The position numbers were made by a program, and so were the translations under genes. The notes beneath the pieces are model-generated. The model saw only the letters and a list, made by a program, of their open reading frames with translations. It was not told the origin of the DNA and made no database searches. From Candidatus Gastranaerophilales bacterium (GTDB taxonomy: Bacteria > Cyanobacteriota > Vampirovibrionia > Gastranaerophilales > Gastranaerophilaceae), in NCBI GenBank assembly GCA_944323365.1, contig CALUSG010000050.1:1-54080 (forward strand): 54,080 bases of DNA, read 5' to 3'. This document shows, one piece after another, positions 8,325 to 17,069 of the stretch. Positions within the stretch are counted from its first letter, which is position 1, and each line of letters starts with the position of its first letter.

Positions 8325-9963
8325 AAATATCAACCTCATCGTATTGATTTAAAAGTCTTGTTGGATTTTCGTTTAGTTTAATTTCAATTAAATAAGGTAG
8401 TTTATCATTAATCGTATTTTTTAGTAATTGTAAATCTTCTATTCTATTGATTAATATATAATTTATTCCATAGCATTGAGCTAATTTTTTTATATCAGGA
8501 GTGCTGTAACCGATTTTTGTGCCGTAGTATTCTTGATTTTGAAATTTCATTTGAACTTCTTGAATCATACCAAGAGATTGATTGTTAAAGACAATACATT
8601 TCACAGGTATTTGTGTAGAAGATATAAACTGTAATTCTTGAATATTCATTTGAAAACCGCCATCTCCACAAAAAGCTATTGTATTATTGAAATTTGCATA
8701 ATAAGCACCGATTGCGGCAGGTAAAGAATATCCCATACAACCTAATCCGGCTGAGGTTAGGATATGTTGTCCTTTTTTTGCTATAAATCCTTGAGAACAC
8801 CACATTTGGTTTTGTCCTACATCAAATATAATATTAGCTTCAGAGTTTACATATGAAGAAATAGTTCTTACTATTTCTACAGGCTTATTAAGTTTATTTA
8901 ATTCAATGGAGTTGTAATATTGTTTTTTTGTATTTTCTAAAAATTCAACCCATTTTTTATATTTCGGGAAAGTTTTATTAGAAAATTTTTCTAAAAAAGT
9001 ATTAAGAAAATCTTTTATATCAGCTTGTATAGTTAATGTGTTTTTTAAAACTCTGTTTAACTCTGATTTGTTTATATCAATTTGAATTATTTTAGCATTT
9101 GGAGCGTATTTTTCTTTAATCCCAATTTGTCGCTTTGAAAGCCTAGAACCCATTACTATTAATAAATCTGTTTTATTAATTGCTATATCAGAATATGTAT
9201 TGCCAAATAATCCACAAAAACCATAGTTATTTTCACTGTATATATCTAATGCACATAGTGTAGAAACCCTTGGTATACCGGTGATTTCTATAAATTTTTC
9301 GAATTCATTTCTTGAGTTTTTTAATCCTCCGCCGGCTAAAATTAATGGTCTTTGAGATTTTTCTAAAAGCCTGATAAAATTATTTAATGGAAATTTTTTA
9401 GTTTTATGTTTTTTAGGACAATATTTTTTAAGGTTTTCAGGTTCTATTTCTGCATTTTGTATATTTAAAGGAATGTCTAACAGGACTGCTCCTTTTGGGC
9501 AGCTTTGTGCTATAGTAATTGCTTTGTCCAATTCATATCTTATATATCTTACATCTGTTATTGTCTTAGAGTATTTTGTTAATGACTTAACCATTGAAAC
9601 AGTATTTACTTCTTGAAATCCATTTTGTCTTATACTATTTTTGGTATTTATATCAGATACATTAACTTGTCCTGTAATAAACAAACATGGACAGTAATCA
9701 AAAAATGCATTTGCAATTGCAGAAACTAGGTTTGTTGCACCTGGCCCATTTGTGGCTAATGCTACTCCTAAATTGTTATTAATTCTGGAATATCCATCTG
9801 CTGCAAAACCAGCCGCTTGTTCATGATAATTTTGTATATATGTTATTCCTTCGGTTTTATTAATTGCATGTATAAAGGGTAATATACCTCCGCCTTGATA
9901 TCCGAAAATGTGTTTTACACCTTTTTGTTTTAAGTATTCGGCTATATATTCAGCTACTTTCAT
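8317..9963 (-). CDS. Thiamine-diphosphate enzyme of the acetolactate synthase family
   Basis: A 548-residue protein with the three-domain IlvB architecture. E48 in NYHEQAAGFAADGYSR is the catalytic glutamate that activates ThDP. The central domain carries PLILAGGGL. The C-terminal ThDP/Mg site reads CGDGGFQMNIQEL followed by IVFNNQSLGMI. The catalytic machinery is intact. No acetolactate synthase small subunit and no other branched-chain amino acid genes are nearby; it overlaps an SDR and a HAD gene inside a glycan operon. A role in making an unusual sugar or acyl group (compare YerE in yersiniose synthesis) is more plausible than valine synthesis, but this is inference. Confidence 0.8.
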   Translation of the reverse strand: MKVAEYIAEYLKQKGVKHIFGYQGGGILPFIHAINKTEGITYIQNYHEQAAGFAADGYSRINNNLGVALATNGPGATNLVSAIANAFFDYCPCLFITGQVNVSDINTKNSIRQNGFQEVNTVSMVKSLTKYSKTITDVRYIRYELDKAITIAQSCPKGAVLLDIPLNIQNAEIEPENLKKYCPKKHKTKKFPLNNFIRLLEKSQRPLILAGGGLKNSRNEFEKFIEITGIPRVSTLCALDIYSENNYGFCGLFGNTYSDIAINKTDLLIVMGSRLSKRQIGIKEKYAPNAKIIQIDINKSELNRVLKNTLTIQADIKDFLNTFLEKFSNKTFPKYKKWVEFLENTKKQYYNSIELNKLNKPVEIVRTISSYVNSEANIIFDVGQNQMWCSQGFIAKKGQHILTSAGLGCMGYSLPAAIGAYYANFNNTIAFCGDGGFQMNIQELQFISSTQIPVKCIVFNNQSLGMIQEVQMKFQNQEYYGTKIGYSTPDIKKLAQCYGINYILINRIEDLQLLKNTINDKLPYLIEIKLNENPTRLLNQYDEVDIYE

Positions 9964-10865
9964 TTTATAACCTCATTCCTATAATAAGTTATGTAATTTT
10001 TTATACCTTCAAATATTGGGGTTTCTTGTATTTTGAAATATTGTTGTGCTTTTTGTGTGTCATAAATTATGTTATTTGTTTTAATATCTTCTCTAAAAGT
10101 TATATTAGGAGATTTATTACAAAAGCTGTAAATATTATTAACTAAATCTATGACAGATATGGATTGTGATGAGGCTATATTGTATATGCCTGAATTTATA
10201 TCAGGATTTAAAGATGCAATTATATATTTAACGCAATCTTGTACATATAGCATACTCCTTAGTTCTTTCCCATTCCCAAAAATTGTAATAGGTTTATCAT
10301 TAATTATTTGACTTGTAAAAAAAGATACGATTTTAGAATAAGCCTCTTCTCCTTCGCCATATATTTGACCTAGTCTTAGAATTTTTAAAGCAAAGTTTAG
10401 TTTTTTTGAGTTTTGTTTTAAATATTCTTCACACATGAACTTTGATAGTCCATAAATATCGGAAGTTTGTATTGCCGTTGATTCATTTATTATTGGTGCA
10501 GGTTCATATACTGATGTAGTACTTATAAAAATAAATTGTTTAGGAATTTGTGGTAAATTATTTAATAAATGAACAGTGTTTACTATATTCATTGTATATT
10601 TACTGCAGTATTCAATTCCTGTTTCGTTAGATTTTTTAGGTGAAGCTGCACCGAGATGAATTACGATATCAATATTATTAACGCCATTTTCGATAAAATC
10701 TTCTTTAGTAAATTGATAATTTTTATGTAATATACATTTATAGCCATTAATAAAATTTGATGATAGAAGAATTATTTCATCATTAGAAAAAATGTTATTT
10801 TGTAAAATATATTTTAATAAATTTTTACCAATAAATCCGTTAGCACCGGTTATAAGTATGGTCAT
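9960..10865 (-). CDS. NAD-dependent epimerase/dehydratase (extended SDR)
   Basis: A 301-residue Rossmann-fold nucleotide-sugar enzyme. ITGANGFIGKNLL at the N-terminus is the GxxGxxG NAD site. A serine-rich FISTTSVYEP segment and YGLSKFMCEEYL supply the catalytic Ser and YxxxK. RLGQIYGEG and the C-terminal region fit UDP- or dTDP-sugar 4-epimerases, dehydratases or reductases. It is joined by 4-bp overlaps to both neighbours (ATP-grasp and ThDP genes), so the three are probably translated together. The substrate is not determinable. Confidence 0.85.
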   Translation of the reverse strand: MTILITGANGFIGKNLLKYILQNNIFSNDEIILLSSNFINGYKCILHKNYQFTKEDFIENGVNNIDIVIHLGAASPKKSNETGIEYCSKYTMNIVNTVHLLNNLPQIPKQFIFISTTSVYEPAPIINESTAIQTSDIYGLSKFMCEEYLKQNSKKLNFALKILRLGQIYGEGEEAYSKIVSFFTSQIINDKPITIFGNGKELRSMLYVQDCVKYIIASLNPDINSGIYNIASSQSISVIDLVNNIYSFCNKSPNITFREDIKTNNIIYDTQKAQQYFKIQETPIFEGIKNYITYYRNEVIK

Positions 10866-11929
10866 ATATGAATAACCTCATTTTCAATATCTTTATGAGT
10901 CATTAAACGAGGCTCGGTATCCATTCCTCTTAACCATAAAAGTCCATCCGGGAGAGGGTTTATTTTTTGTTTTAACGAAGGAAATTCATTATATAAAGCC
11001 AGATCTTTAAAAATTTCAGGCATGTTAAGTCCGGCTTTTGTAAAAAATAAAACAGTAGTAAAAAATCTTGATATATTTATTTCTGTCGGATTAGGAATTC
11101 CATTTGTATCATATGCCATATCAACACCAAAAATTCCGTGAGGTTTATCGCAAACAGCTTTAATTGTTCTTATTGCAATTTCGTCAACAGATTTGTTAGA
11201 ATAAGTTGTACCGACTTTTGTAACTCCTGTTACTCCTGATGCACTTCTGTTTCCATGTATCCAACCTGTACGTTTTCTTGTTTGTGCAACAACAAGTTCT
11301 CCGTTATACCATATAGAAAGCCAGGTAACAGTATTTGGGGTTAGCATTTGGGCCGCAATAAAATCACCCCAGCCATTTGCTCTATCTATCCAGGCTTTTG
11401 CTAAATTATAATCATTTGTTGGGATGGAACCCTTTCCGCCGCCACCTATTGATGATGCTCTTAACCAAATTTTACCTGTTTCATCTGATAAATCTTTAAA
11501 TGCTTTTTTTAAATCATCCTCATTATTTATCATAAGATTTTTAGGTACTGTAATTTCAGCTTCTTTAAATTTTAAATATGATTTCCATTTATTTACACAT
11601 GTTTCAATTACTTTATGTTCCGGCATAAATGTTTTAGTGCCTGTTTTGTGTATATCATCTCTAATTTTAGAGGCTTCATAAACTTCTAGATCATTTTGAA
11701 AATGAATTAAGTCGGGTTTTTCTTTTTCTAAAATTTTAATTAAAGTTTCTTTGTATTCAGGTTTATTTGCGTAAGGTACATAATATTTTCGTTTAGCATG
11801 TGATAAAACTAAATCAGTAGGCTCAGAGCCCATACCGATAATTTCTTCATGTTTTTTACTCATTAATAAAGAGTTAATTACTCCTTCCGAAGGTGCTCCG
11901 CCTGCACCGGCAATTAAAATTTTAACCAT
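10862..11929 (-). CDS. ATP-grasp domain protein (CarB-like carboxylate ligase)
   Basis: A 355-residue protein with an N-terminal Rossmann-like preATP-grasp part (ILIAGAGGAPSEGVINSLL) and an ATP-grasp core. The core shows WLRASSIGGGGKGSI (P-loop-like), the pair IFGVDMAYDTNG, and NPTEINISRFFTT, which supplies metal and ATP ligands. Such enzymes ligate a carboxylate to an amine or thiol through an acyl phosphate. As first gene of the glycan operon it may attach an amino acid or acyl group to an amino sugar, but no partner is identifiable. It has its own promoter just upstream and a GAGG Shine-Dalgarno. Confidence 0.8.
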   Translation of the reverse strand: MVKILIAGAGGAPSEGVINSLLMSKKHEEIIGMGSEPTDLVLSHAKRKYYVPYANKPEYKETLIKILEKEKPDLIHFQNDLEVYEASKIRDDIHKTGTKTFMPEHKVIETCVNKWKSYLKFKEAEITVPKNLMINNEDDLKKAFKDLSDETGKIWLRASSIGGGGKGSIPTNDYNLAKAWIDRANGWGDFIAAQMLTPNTVTWLSIWYNGELVVAQTRKRTGWIHGNRSASGVTGVTKVGTTYSNKSVDEIAIRTIKAVCDKPHGIFGVDMAYDTNGIPNPTEINISRFFTTVLFFTKAGLNMPEIFKDLALYNEFPSLKQKINPLPDGLLWLRGMDTEPRLMTHKDIENEVIHI

Positions 11930-11954
11930 TATATATCCTCTACTATCTTTATTT

Positions 11955-11984
11955 ATTTTAGCATAAAAAATATTAATGGTTAAA
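11955..11984 (-). promoter_or_regulatory. Promoter of the left polysaccharide operon
   Basis: On the minus strand, TTTAAC, an 18-base spacer and the extended -10 TGC-TAAAAT lie about 25 bases before ATG 11929. All genes from 11929 down to 1823 are contiguous or overlapping, so this is the likely operon promoter. Confidence 0.5.
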
Positions 11985-11993
11985 TTTTAATTG

Positions 11994-12638
11994 TTATTCT
12001 TTCATATCTATAAGAATTTTAACAGTATTTTTTATTAATCCAAAAGCCCATTTTAAAATTAAAATACCGCCTACAATGCCTATTATTGAATCAAGACATA
12101 TTATATGGAAATATTTTCCTATTAATAAAGCTCCGATTGCTAAAATAGATGTTAATGCATCTGCCAGTATATGAAAATATGCTGCCTGAAAGTTATAATC
12201 TTTATTATGTGAATCTGTATGATGGTGTTTACCTTCCATAATCAATATACAAATAGCGTTAACCGTAAGCCCAATAATCGCAACAATTATTGCGTCATTA
12301 TATTGTATTTGCATTGGATTAAATAATCTTTGAATAGCTTCTATTATTATCCATATTCCTGTAAATCCTAAAAAAAGTGAACTTGTATATGCTGTTAGTG
12401 TTCCAATTTTATCTGTTCCGTTTATAAATAAACTGGAACCCGCAAGTTTCCTTGTTAATACATATGCTATATATGTTAAGCCTAACGCCAGAACATGTGT
12501 TCCCATATGATAACCGTCGGCTAATAATGCCATTGAATTTGTTATATAACCATATGCGATTTCTGCTATCATCGCTAATATTGTAAATATTATCACTATT
12601 AAAGTTCGTTTTTCATTTGAAATTTCATGTTTATGCAT
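11994..12638 (-). CDS. Cation diffusion facilitator, DmeF-like
   Basis: A 214-residue membrane protein with about six hydrophobic segments, typical of CDF metal/proton antiporters that export divalent metals. The metal-site helices read LLADGYHMGTH and FHILADALTS. The intervening loop is His-rich (GKHHHTDSHNK), as in DmeF-type Co/Ni/Zn exporters. The protein stops just after the last helix and lacks the usual cytoplasmic C-terminal dimerisation domain, as some DmeF relatives do. It overlaps the MarR gene by 8 bp, so metal- or stress-responsive co-regulation is likely. The metal is unknown. Confidence 0.85.
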   Translation of the reverse strand: MHKHEISNEKRTLIVIIFTILAMIAEIAYGYITNSMALLADGYHMGTHVLALGLTYIAYVLTRKLAGSSLFINGTDKIGTLTAYTSSLFLGFTGIWIIIEAIQRLFNPMQIQYNDAIIVAIIGLTVNAICILIMEGKHHHTDSHNKDYNFQAAYFHILADALTSILAIGALLIGKYFHIICLDSIIGIVGGILILKWAFGLIKNTVKILIDMKE

Positions 12639-13092
12639 TTGTACCTCTTATTTCTTCTTCTAAATATTTGTTTAACTCTGTTATTATCTTGTTTACTATC
12701 TGTAATTCTTCAGCCTTGAAATTTTTAAAATATTGTATTTCCTTGTTATACCAGGCCTGGTGTAATTTTTTATGTGCATCAAAAATTTTTTGTCCTTCTA
12801 AAGTTAATTTAAAATATTTTTCTTTTTTGTTCTCTCCGTTATTATAAGTTTCAATTAAACCTTTTTTTTGAAGCTTTGATATGATTTTGCTTATCCCGCC
12901 TTTTGTCATCTCCATCTGTTTTGAAATTTTGGTCACATTGGGACATTCTAACTGTCCAATATTATCGATGCAGTGCATTTCACTATATGTATAGTCATCT
13001 AAAATACTGCCAAGTCTATCCTTGTGCATTTTTTCGATAATTTTTTCGTATTCTAAGAATTTTATTAGTAAGTCAAATGTTTTTTTATGCAT
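12631..13092 (-). CDS. MarR-family transcriptional regulator
   Basis: A 153-residue winged-helix regulator. The recognition region ISKQMEMTKGGISKIISKLQ is followed by a wing (TYNNGENKKEKYFKLT) and the MarR-type LTLEGQKIFDAHKK helix. ATG 13092 has no clear Shine-Dalgarno. It is co-transcribed with the CDF exporter and probably controls it and itself through the inverted repeat at 13093-13112. The ligand is not evident; a metal or oxidant is plausible from context. Confidence 0.85.
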   Translation of the reverse strand: MHKKTFDLLIKFLEYEKIIEKMHKDRLGSILDDYTYSEMHCIDNIGQLECPNVTKISKQMEMTKGGISKIISKLQKKGLIETYNNGENKKEKYFKLTLEGQKIFDAHKKLHQAWYNKEIQYFKNFKAEELQIVNKIITELNKYLEEEIRGTNA

Positions 13093-13112
13093 ATTGTTAA
13101 CTTGGAAACAAT
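13093..13112. promoter_or_regulatory. Likely MarR operator with -10 box just upstream
   Basis: A perfect ATTGTT-N8-AACAAT inverted repeat directly abuts the MarR start codon. A TATAAT box on the minus strand at 13119-13114 places the predicted transcription start inside the repeat. This is the layout expected for autorepression by a MarR dimer. No good -35 is visible. Confidence 0.5.
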
Positions 13113-13153
13113 TATTATAATATTTTATTCCCAGGTTTTTATAAAAATAAACA

Positions 13154-13786
13154 CTAAAATTTATTCATATAATAGTTTGCCGGGTATGTCATTGCAAGTT
13201 CTTTATTAACGCTTACGACTTCTTCATTCAAATCTTTATTTTTGTAATTTTGATCAATTACAGGTAAATTATCCGCTTGTTCTTGGGTTTTGATTACTTC
13301 TCCGGCAGGAACATATCTTCCTGACGCAACTTTTACACCGATAACCCTTGCGGTTGGTTCAATTACAACATTATCGCCTACTTCGGATTTATAAACAAAC
13401 GATTGCATACCGACAAATACGTTATTGCCTATTTTGGCCGGACCATGAATTTGAGCTTGGTGGGCGAGGCTTGTATTATCTCCAATAAATACAGAATATT
13501 CCATATTATTATTTTTTACTCTTCCGTCTTTTAAGCCGTGAATTACAACACCATCTTGAACATTAGTACCTTGACCAATAAATATCGGTGTCCCTTCATC
13601 ACCACGGATTGAAGCAAATGGTGCAACATTTACATTAGGCCCTATGGTTACATTTCCTATTATGCTGGCTTGAGGATGAATTGCTGACCCCGGGGCAATG
13701 TTTGGAATAAAACTTTGTGGTGTAAATGTTGTAACTGGGTTTGTCATTATATTTTTTGGATATATTCTTGGTAATACTGGCTGCAT
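13154..13786 (-). CDS. Gamma-class carbonic anhydrase (Cam/CcmM-like hexapeptide protein)
   Basis: About 210 residues from ATG 13786, chosen because AGGAGG lies five bases upstream; an ATG at 13843 overlapping rfbA has no such site. The middle is a left-handed beta-helix of hexapeptide repeats (IIGNVTIGPNVNVAPFASIR). The three zinc histidines of gamma carbonic anhydrases lie in VVIHGL, SLAHQAQIHGP (two). The segment TNVQDGVVIHGL is close to archaeal Cam and the CcmM N-terminal domain rather than to general hexapeptide acyltransferases. CcmM's Rubisco-like repeats are absent. It follows rfbA by 46 bp, so it is probably in the rml operon. Reaction: CO2/bicarbonate interconversion. Confidence 0.8.
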   Translation of the reverse strand: MQPVLPRIYPKNIMTNPVTTFTPQSFIPNIAPGSAIHPQASIIGNVTIGPNVNVAPFASIRGDEGTPIFIGQGTNVQDGVVIHGLKDGRVKNNNMEYSVFIGDNTSLAHQAQIHGPAKIGNNVFVGMQSFVYKSEVGDNVVIEPTARVIGVKVASGRYVPAGEVIKTQEQADNLPVIDQNYKNKDLNEEVVSVNKELAMTYPANYYMNKF

Positions 13787-13832
13787 AAGATCCTCCTGAT
13801 TAAAAAAAACATCTAAATATTTTTTTTTGCTA

Positions 13833-14708
13833 TTAAGATTCAATAATTTTATTTATGTAGTTATAATACTCATTATTTTTATATTTTTCAGTTTGTTTTT
13901 TTAATTCATCTTTTGTAACAAAGCCCATTCTGTATGCAACTTCTTCAAGACATGCTATTTTTATACCTTGATTTTCCTCAATAGTTTGTATATATTGGCT
14001 TGCTCTTAAAAGTGATGCGTGAGTTCCAGTGTCAAGCCAAGCAAAGCCTCGACCTAATAGTTCAACCGTTAGGTTACCGTTGTTTAAATATATTTTGTTA
14101 AGATCAGTTATTTCAAGTTCTCCTCTAGCTGATGGTTTTAGGTTTTTAGCATAATTAATAACATTATTATCATAAAAATAAAGTCCTGTTACAGCATAAT
14201 ATGATTTTGGATGTTCAGGTTTTTCTTCAATAGAAACAGCTTTGCCGTCTTTATCAAATTCAACCACTCCAAACCTTTGAGGATCTTTTACAGGATAGCC
14301 GAATACTGTCGCACCGCCATTTTGTTCAATTTTTTTTACGGTATTTTTTAAAGTTCCTGAAAATCCGGGACCGTAAAATATATTATCACCTAAAATTAAG
14401 GCTGCACAATCATTTCCTATAAATTCTTCTCCTAAAATAAAGGCTTGAGCCAGTCCATCGGGGCTAGGTTGTTCTTTGTATGAAAATTTAATACCAAATT
14501 GAGAGCCATTGCCCAAAAGTTTTTTAAAATTAGGTAGGTCATGAGGAGTTGAAATGATTAATATATCTTTAATACCTGCAAGCATTAAAACAGAAATAGG
14601 GTGATAAACCATTGGCTTATCATAAACCGGCAATAGTTGCTTTGAAACAGTCATTGTGCTTGGCCATAATCTTGTTCCGCTTCCGCCTGCTAAAATAATT
14701 CCTTTCAT
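13833..14708 (-). CDS. rfbA: Glucose-1-phosphate thymidylyltransferase (RmlA)
   Basis: A 291-residue enzyme that makes dTDP-glucose from dTTP and glucose-1-phosphate, the first step to dTDP-rhamnose and other dTDP-sugars. The signature [15 protein letters not shown] is at the N-terminus. The catalytic region includes [27 protein letters not shown] and [11 protein letters not shown]. Length is normal for RmlA. The start ATG 14708 shares one base with the rfbD stop. Intact. Confidence 0.97.
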   Translation of the reverse strand: MKGIILAGGSGTRLWPSTMTVSKQLLPVYDKPMVYHPISVLMLAGIKDILIISTPHDLPNFKKLLGNGSQFGIKFSYKEQPSPDGLAQAFILGEEFIGNDCAALILGDNIFYGPGFSGTLKNTVKKIEQNGGATVFGYPVKDPQRFGVVEFDKDGKAVSIEEKPEHPKSYYAVTGLYFYDNNVINYAKNLKPSARGELEITDLNKIYLNNGNLTVELLGRGFAWLDTGTHASLLRASQYIQTIEENQGIKIACLEEVAYRMGFVTKDELKKQTEKYKNNEYYNYINKIIES

Positions 14709-15535
14709 TATACGGTCTCCTCTATTCTTAGTTGTAAATAGTCATTTAATGCGGCTTCCCAATTTCTGCAGATTTTATCGTTGTCCATGACACTATAGTG
14801 AGGTCTTTTCGCCGGCCTTGGAAATTCATCTGTTGTACATGAAATTAAGTTTACTTTTATATTGCTTTGTCTGAATATTTCTTTTGCAAATCCATACCAG
14901 CTAGTACTTCCTGAACCGCAAATATGGTATGTCCCGTAGGGTTTTTGCAGAAGCTTTAAAATTCCGTTTGCAAGTTCAACTGTCCATGTAGGACAGCCTA
15001 TTTGGTCATCAACAACTTTTAACTCGGGTTTGTCCTTTAGTGAAAGCATTGTTTCTACAAAGTTTTTGCCGTGTATGCCATACAACCAGCTTGTTCTTGC
15101 AATATAATATTTAGAACAGTATTTTTTTACCATTTCTTCGCCTTGCAATTTAGTCAATCCGTAATTGTTAATAGGATTTGGCTTGTCATCAGGCTTATAT
15201 GGAGTTTTATTTGTTCCGTCAAATACATAGTCTGTTGAAATATATACAAGCGGAATATCAAGGCTTCCGCAGACTTTTGCAATATTTTCCACACCTGTAA
15301 CATTTATTTTTGTGGCAGTTTCTAGATCTTCTTCAGCTTTATCAACATTTGTATAGGCTGCACAATGTATCACCAAATCAGGATGAGAAGATGTTATTAC
15401 AGACTTTGTTGATTCTGAATTCGTTATATCCATAGTGTCAATATCTGTTTCAATTACAAAACATCCTGCATCTTCCAAAATAGGACATAAATCTTGTCCA
15501 AGCATTCCGTTTGCACCTGTTACTAAAACTTTCAT
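14708..15535 (-). CDS. rfbD: dTDP-4-dehydrorhamnose reductase (RmlD)
   Basis: A 275-residue SDR that carries out the last step to dTDP-L-rhamnose. It shows [13 protein letters not shown] (NADPH site), [18 protein letters not shown] (the characteristic RmlD stretch), and [12 protein letters not shown] with the catalytic YxxxK. It lies between rfbA and rfbB with single-base overlaps. Intact and of usual length. Confidence 0.97.
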   Translation of the reverse strand: MKVLVTGANGMLGQDLCPILEDAGCFVIETDIDTMDITNSESTKSVITSSHPDLVIHCAAYTNVDKAEEDLETATKINVTGVENIAKVCGSLDIPLVYISTDYVFDGTNKTPYKPDDKPNPINNYGLTKLQGEEMVKKYCSKYYIARTSWLYGIHGKNFVETMLSLKDKPELKVVDDQIGCPTWTVELANGILKLLQKPYGTYHICGSGSTSWYGFAKEIFRQSNIKVNLISCTTDEFPRPAKRPHYSVMDNDKICRNWEAALNDYLQLRIEETV

Positions 15536-16515
15536 TATACAATGCTCGCTTTCTTTTCTTCAATTTGTTGCATCCAGTCTTGATTATGAAGGTACCAGTC
15601 TATAGTAAGTTTAATACCTTCTTCAAATGTTAATGATGGCTTCCAACCAAGTTCAGACTGAATTTTATCATTGCATATTGCGTAACGCCTGTCGTGGCCT
15701 AATCTGTCTTCTACATATTTTATTGAACTTTCGTCCTTGCCCATTGCATCAAGGATTAGATGAGTAATTTCAAGATTAGTTTTTTCGTTATGGCCTCCGA
15801 TGTTGTAAACTTCGCCTATTCGACCTTTATGTAAGACAACATCTATAGCTTCACAATGGTCATAAACATATAACCAATCTCTAACATTCAAACCATCGCC
15901 ATAAACAGGTACTTTTTCACCTTTTAGAAGTTGTGAAATGAAAAAAGGAATTAATTTTTCAGGGTACTGGTATGGTCCGTAGTTGTTTGAACAGCGTGTG
16001 TTTAATACGGGCATTTTATATGTTTCATAATACGCACGAACAAGCATATCCGCACTTGCTTTTGAAGCTGAATAAGGGCTGTTTGGAGCAAGAGGAGTTG
16101 TTTCTGTAAAATAACCTGTTTTGCCAAGGGTTCCGTAAACTTCGTCTGTTGAAACCTGTAAAAATCTTTCTACACCTAATTCTTTAGACGCTTGTAATAA
16201 ATTTAGAGTTCCTTGAACATTTGTTTCAATAAAAATTTCAGGTCCTGTAATTGATCTGTCAACATGTGATTCTGCAGCAAAATTTATTACACAATCACAT
16301 TCTGAAATGAGATCTCGTACAAGCAGTTTGTCACAAATATTTCCGTGTACAAATGTGTAATTCGGGTTATTTTTTACATCATTAAGATTTTCAATGTTGC
16401 CGGCATAGGTTAATGCATCTAAATTAATTATTTTGTAATCAGGATGTTTTGTTAAAATATGCCTTACAAAGCAGCTTCCTATAAATCCGGCACCGCCGGT
16501 TACCAGTAATCTCAT
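15535..16515 (-). CDS. rfbB: dTDP-glucose 4,6-dehydratase (RmlB)
   Basis: A 326-residue extended SDR that forms dTDP-4-keto-6-deoxyglucose, the branch point for rhamnose and for the FdtA/FdtB amino-sugar route. LVTGGAGFIGSCFVRH is the NAD site, FAAESHVDRSI is an RmlB hallmark, and STDEVYG with YSASKASAD gives the catalytic residues. NTRCSNNYGPYQYPEKLIP is also typical. Intact. Confidence 0.97.
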   Translation of the reverse strand: MRLLVTGGAGFIGSCFVRHILTKHPDYKIINLDALTYAGNIENLNDVKNNPNYTFVHGNICDKLLVRDLISECDCVINFAAESHVDRSITGPEIFIETNVQGTLNLLQASKELGVERFLQVSTDEVYGTLGKTGYFTETTPLAPNSPYSASKASADMLVRAYYETYKMPVLNTRCSNNYGPYQYPEKLIPFFISQLLKGEKVPVYGDGLNVRDWLYVYDHCEAIDVVLHKGRIGEVYNIGGHNEKTNLEITHLILDAMGKDESSIKYVEDRLGHDRRYAICNDKIQSELGWKPSLTFEEGIKLTIDWYLHNQDWMQQIEEKKASIV

Positions 16516-17069
16516 TCCAGTTCTCCTTTATTTATCTCGTTAAGTTTAGGTTGTATTTTATCTTTATCGCTTAAAATAGGATCAAAGTCAATTCCCCAGT
16601 TAATATTTATGTCTTTATCGTTCCACAAAATACCTCTATCTGCTTTGGGATTATATTCTCCGCTTGCTTTATATAAAAGTTCAGCCTCATCAGATAACAC
16701 TACAAAGCCATGAGCAAATCCTTCAGGAATGAAAAGCATATGTTTATTGTCTTCCGATAATTCAACTTTAACATATTGTCCAAAGGTTTCGGAGTTAGGC
16801 CTTATATCAACAGCTACATCATAAATCCTGCCTCTGCTGCAACGTACAAGTTTTGCTTGTCCGAAAGGTTTTGCTTGGTAGTGTAAGCCTCTTAACACAT
16901 GTGCGGAGGATTTCGAGTGGTTGTCTTGATTAAAATCTACGTTTATTCCGTTTGCAGCAAAGTCCGATTTCTTGTAGCTTTCCATAAAAAATCCACGGTT
17001 ATCGCCAAAAACTTTCGGCTTTACTAGTATTACATCTTTTATTCTTTGTGGTTCAAATTCAAATGGCAT
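16512..17069 (-). CDS. rfbC: dTDP-4-dehydrorhamnose 3,5-epimerase (RmlC)
   Basis: A 185-residue cupin that epimerises C3 and C5 before reduction by RmlD. It shows DNRGFFMESYKK, the substrate segment FNQDNHSKSSAHVLRGLHYQ with the catalytic His, LVRCSRGRIYDVAVDIR, and IPEGFAHGFVVLSD. Joined to rfbB by an ATGA overlap and to fdtA by 11 bp. Intact. Confidence 0.97.
   Translation of the reverse strand: MPFEFEPQRIKDVILVKPKVFGDNRGFFMESYKKSDFAANGINVDFNQDNHSKSSAHVLRGLHYQAKPFGQAKLVRCSRGRIYDVAVDIRPNSETFGQYVKVELSEDNKHMLFIPEGFAHGFVVLSDEAELLYKASGEYNPKADRGILWNDKDININWGIDFDPILSDKDKIQPKLNEINKGELE

Noticed and set aside
8317-9963. Valine/isoleucine biosynthesis (ilvB)
   Set aside because: No small subunit or other branched-chain genes nearby; it is embedded in a glycan operon with overlapping sugar genes.
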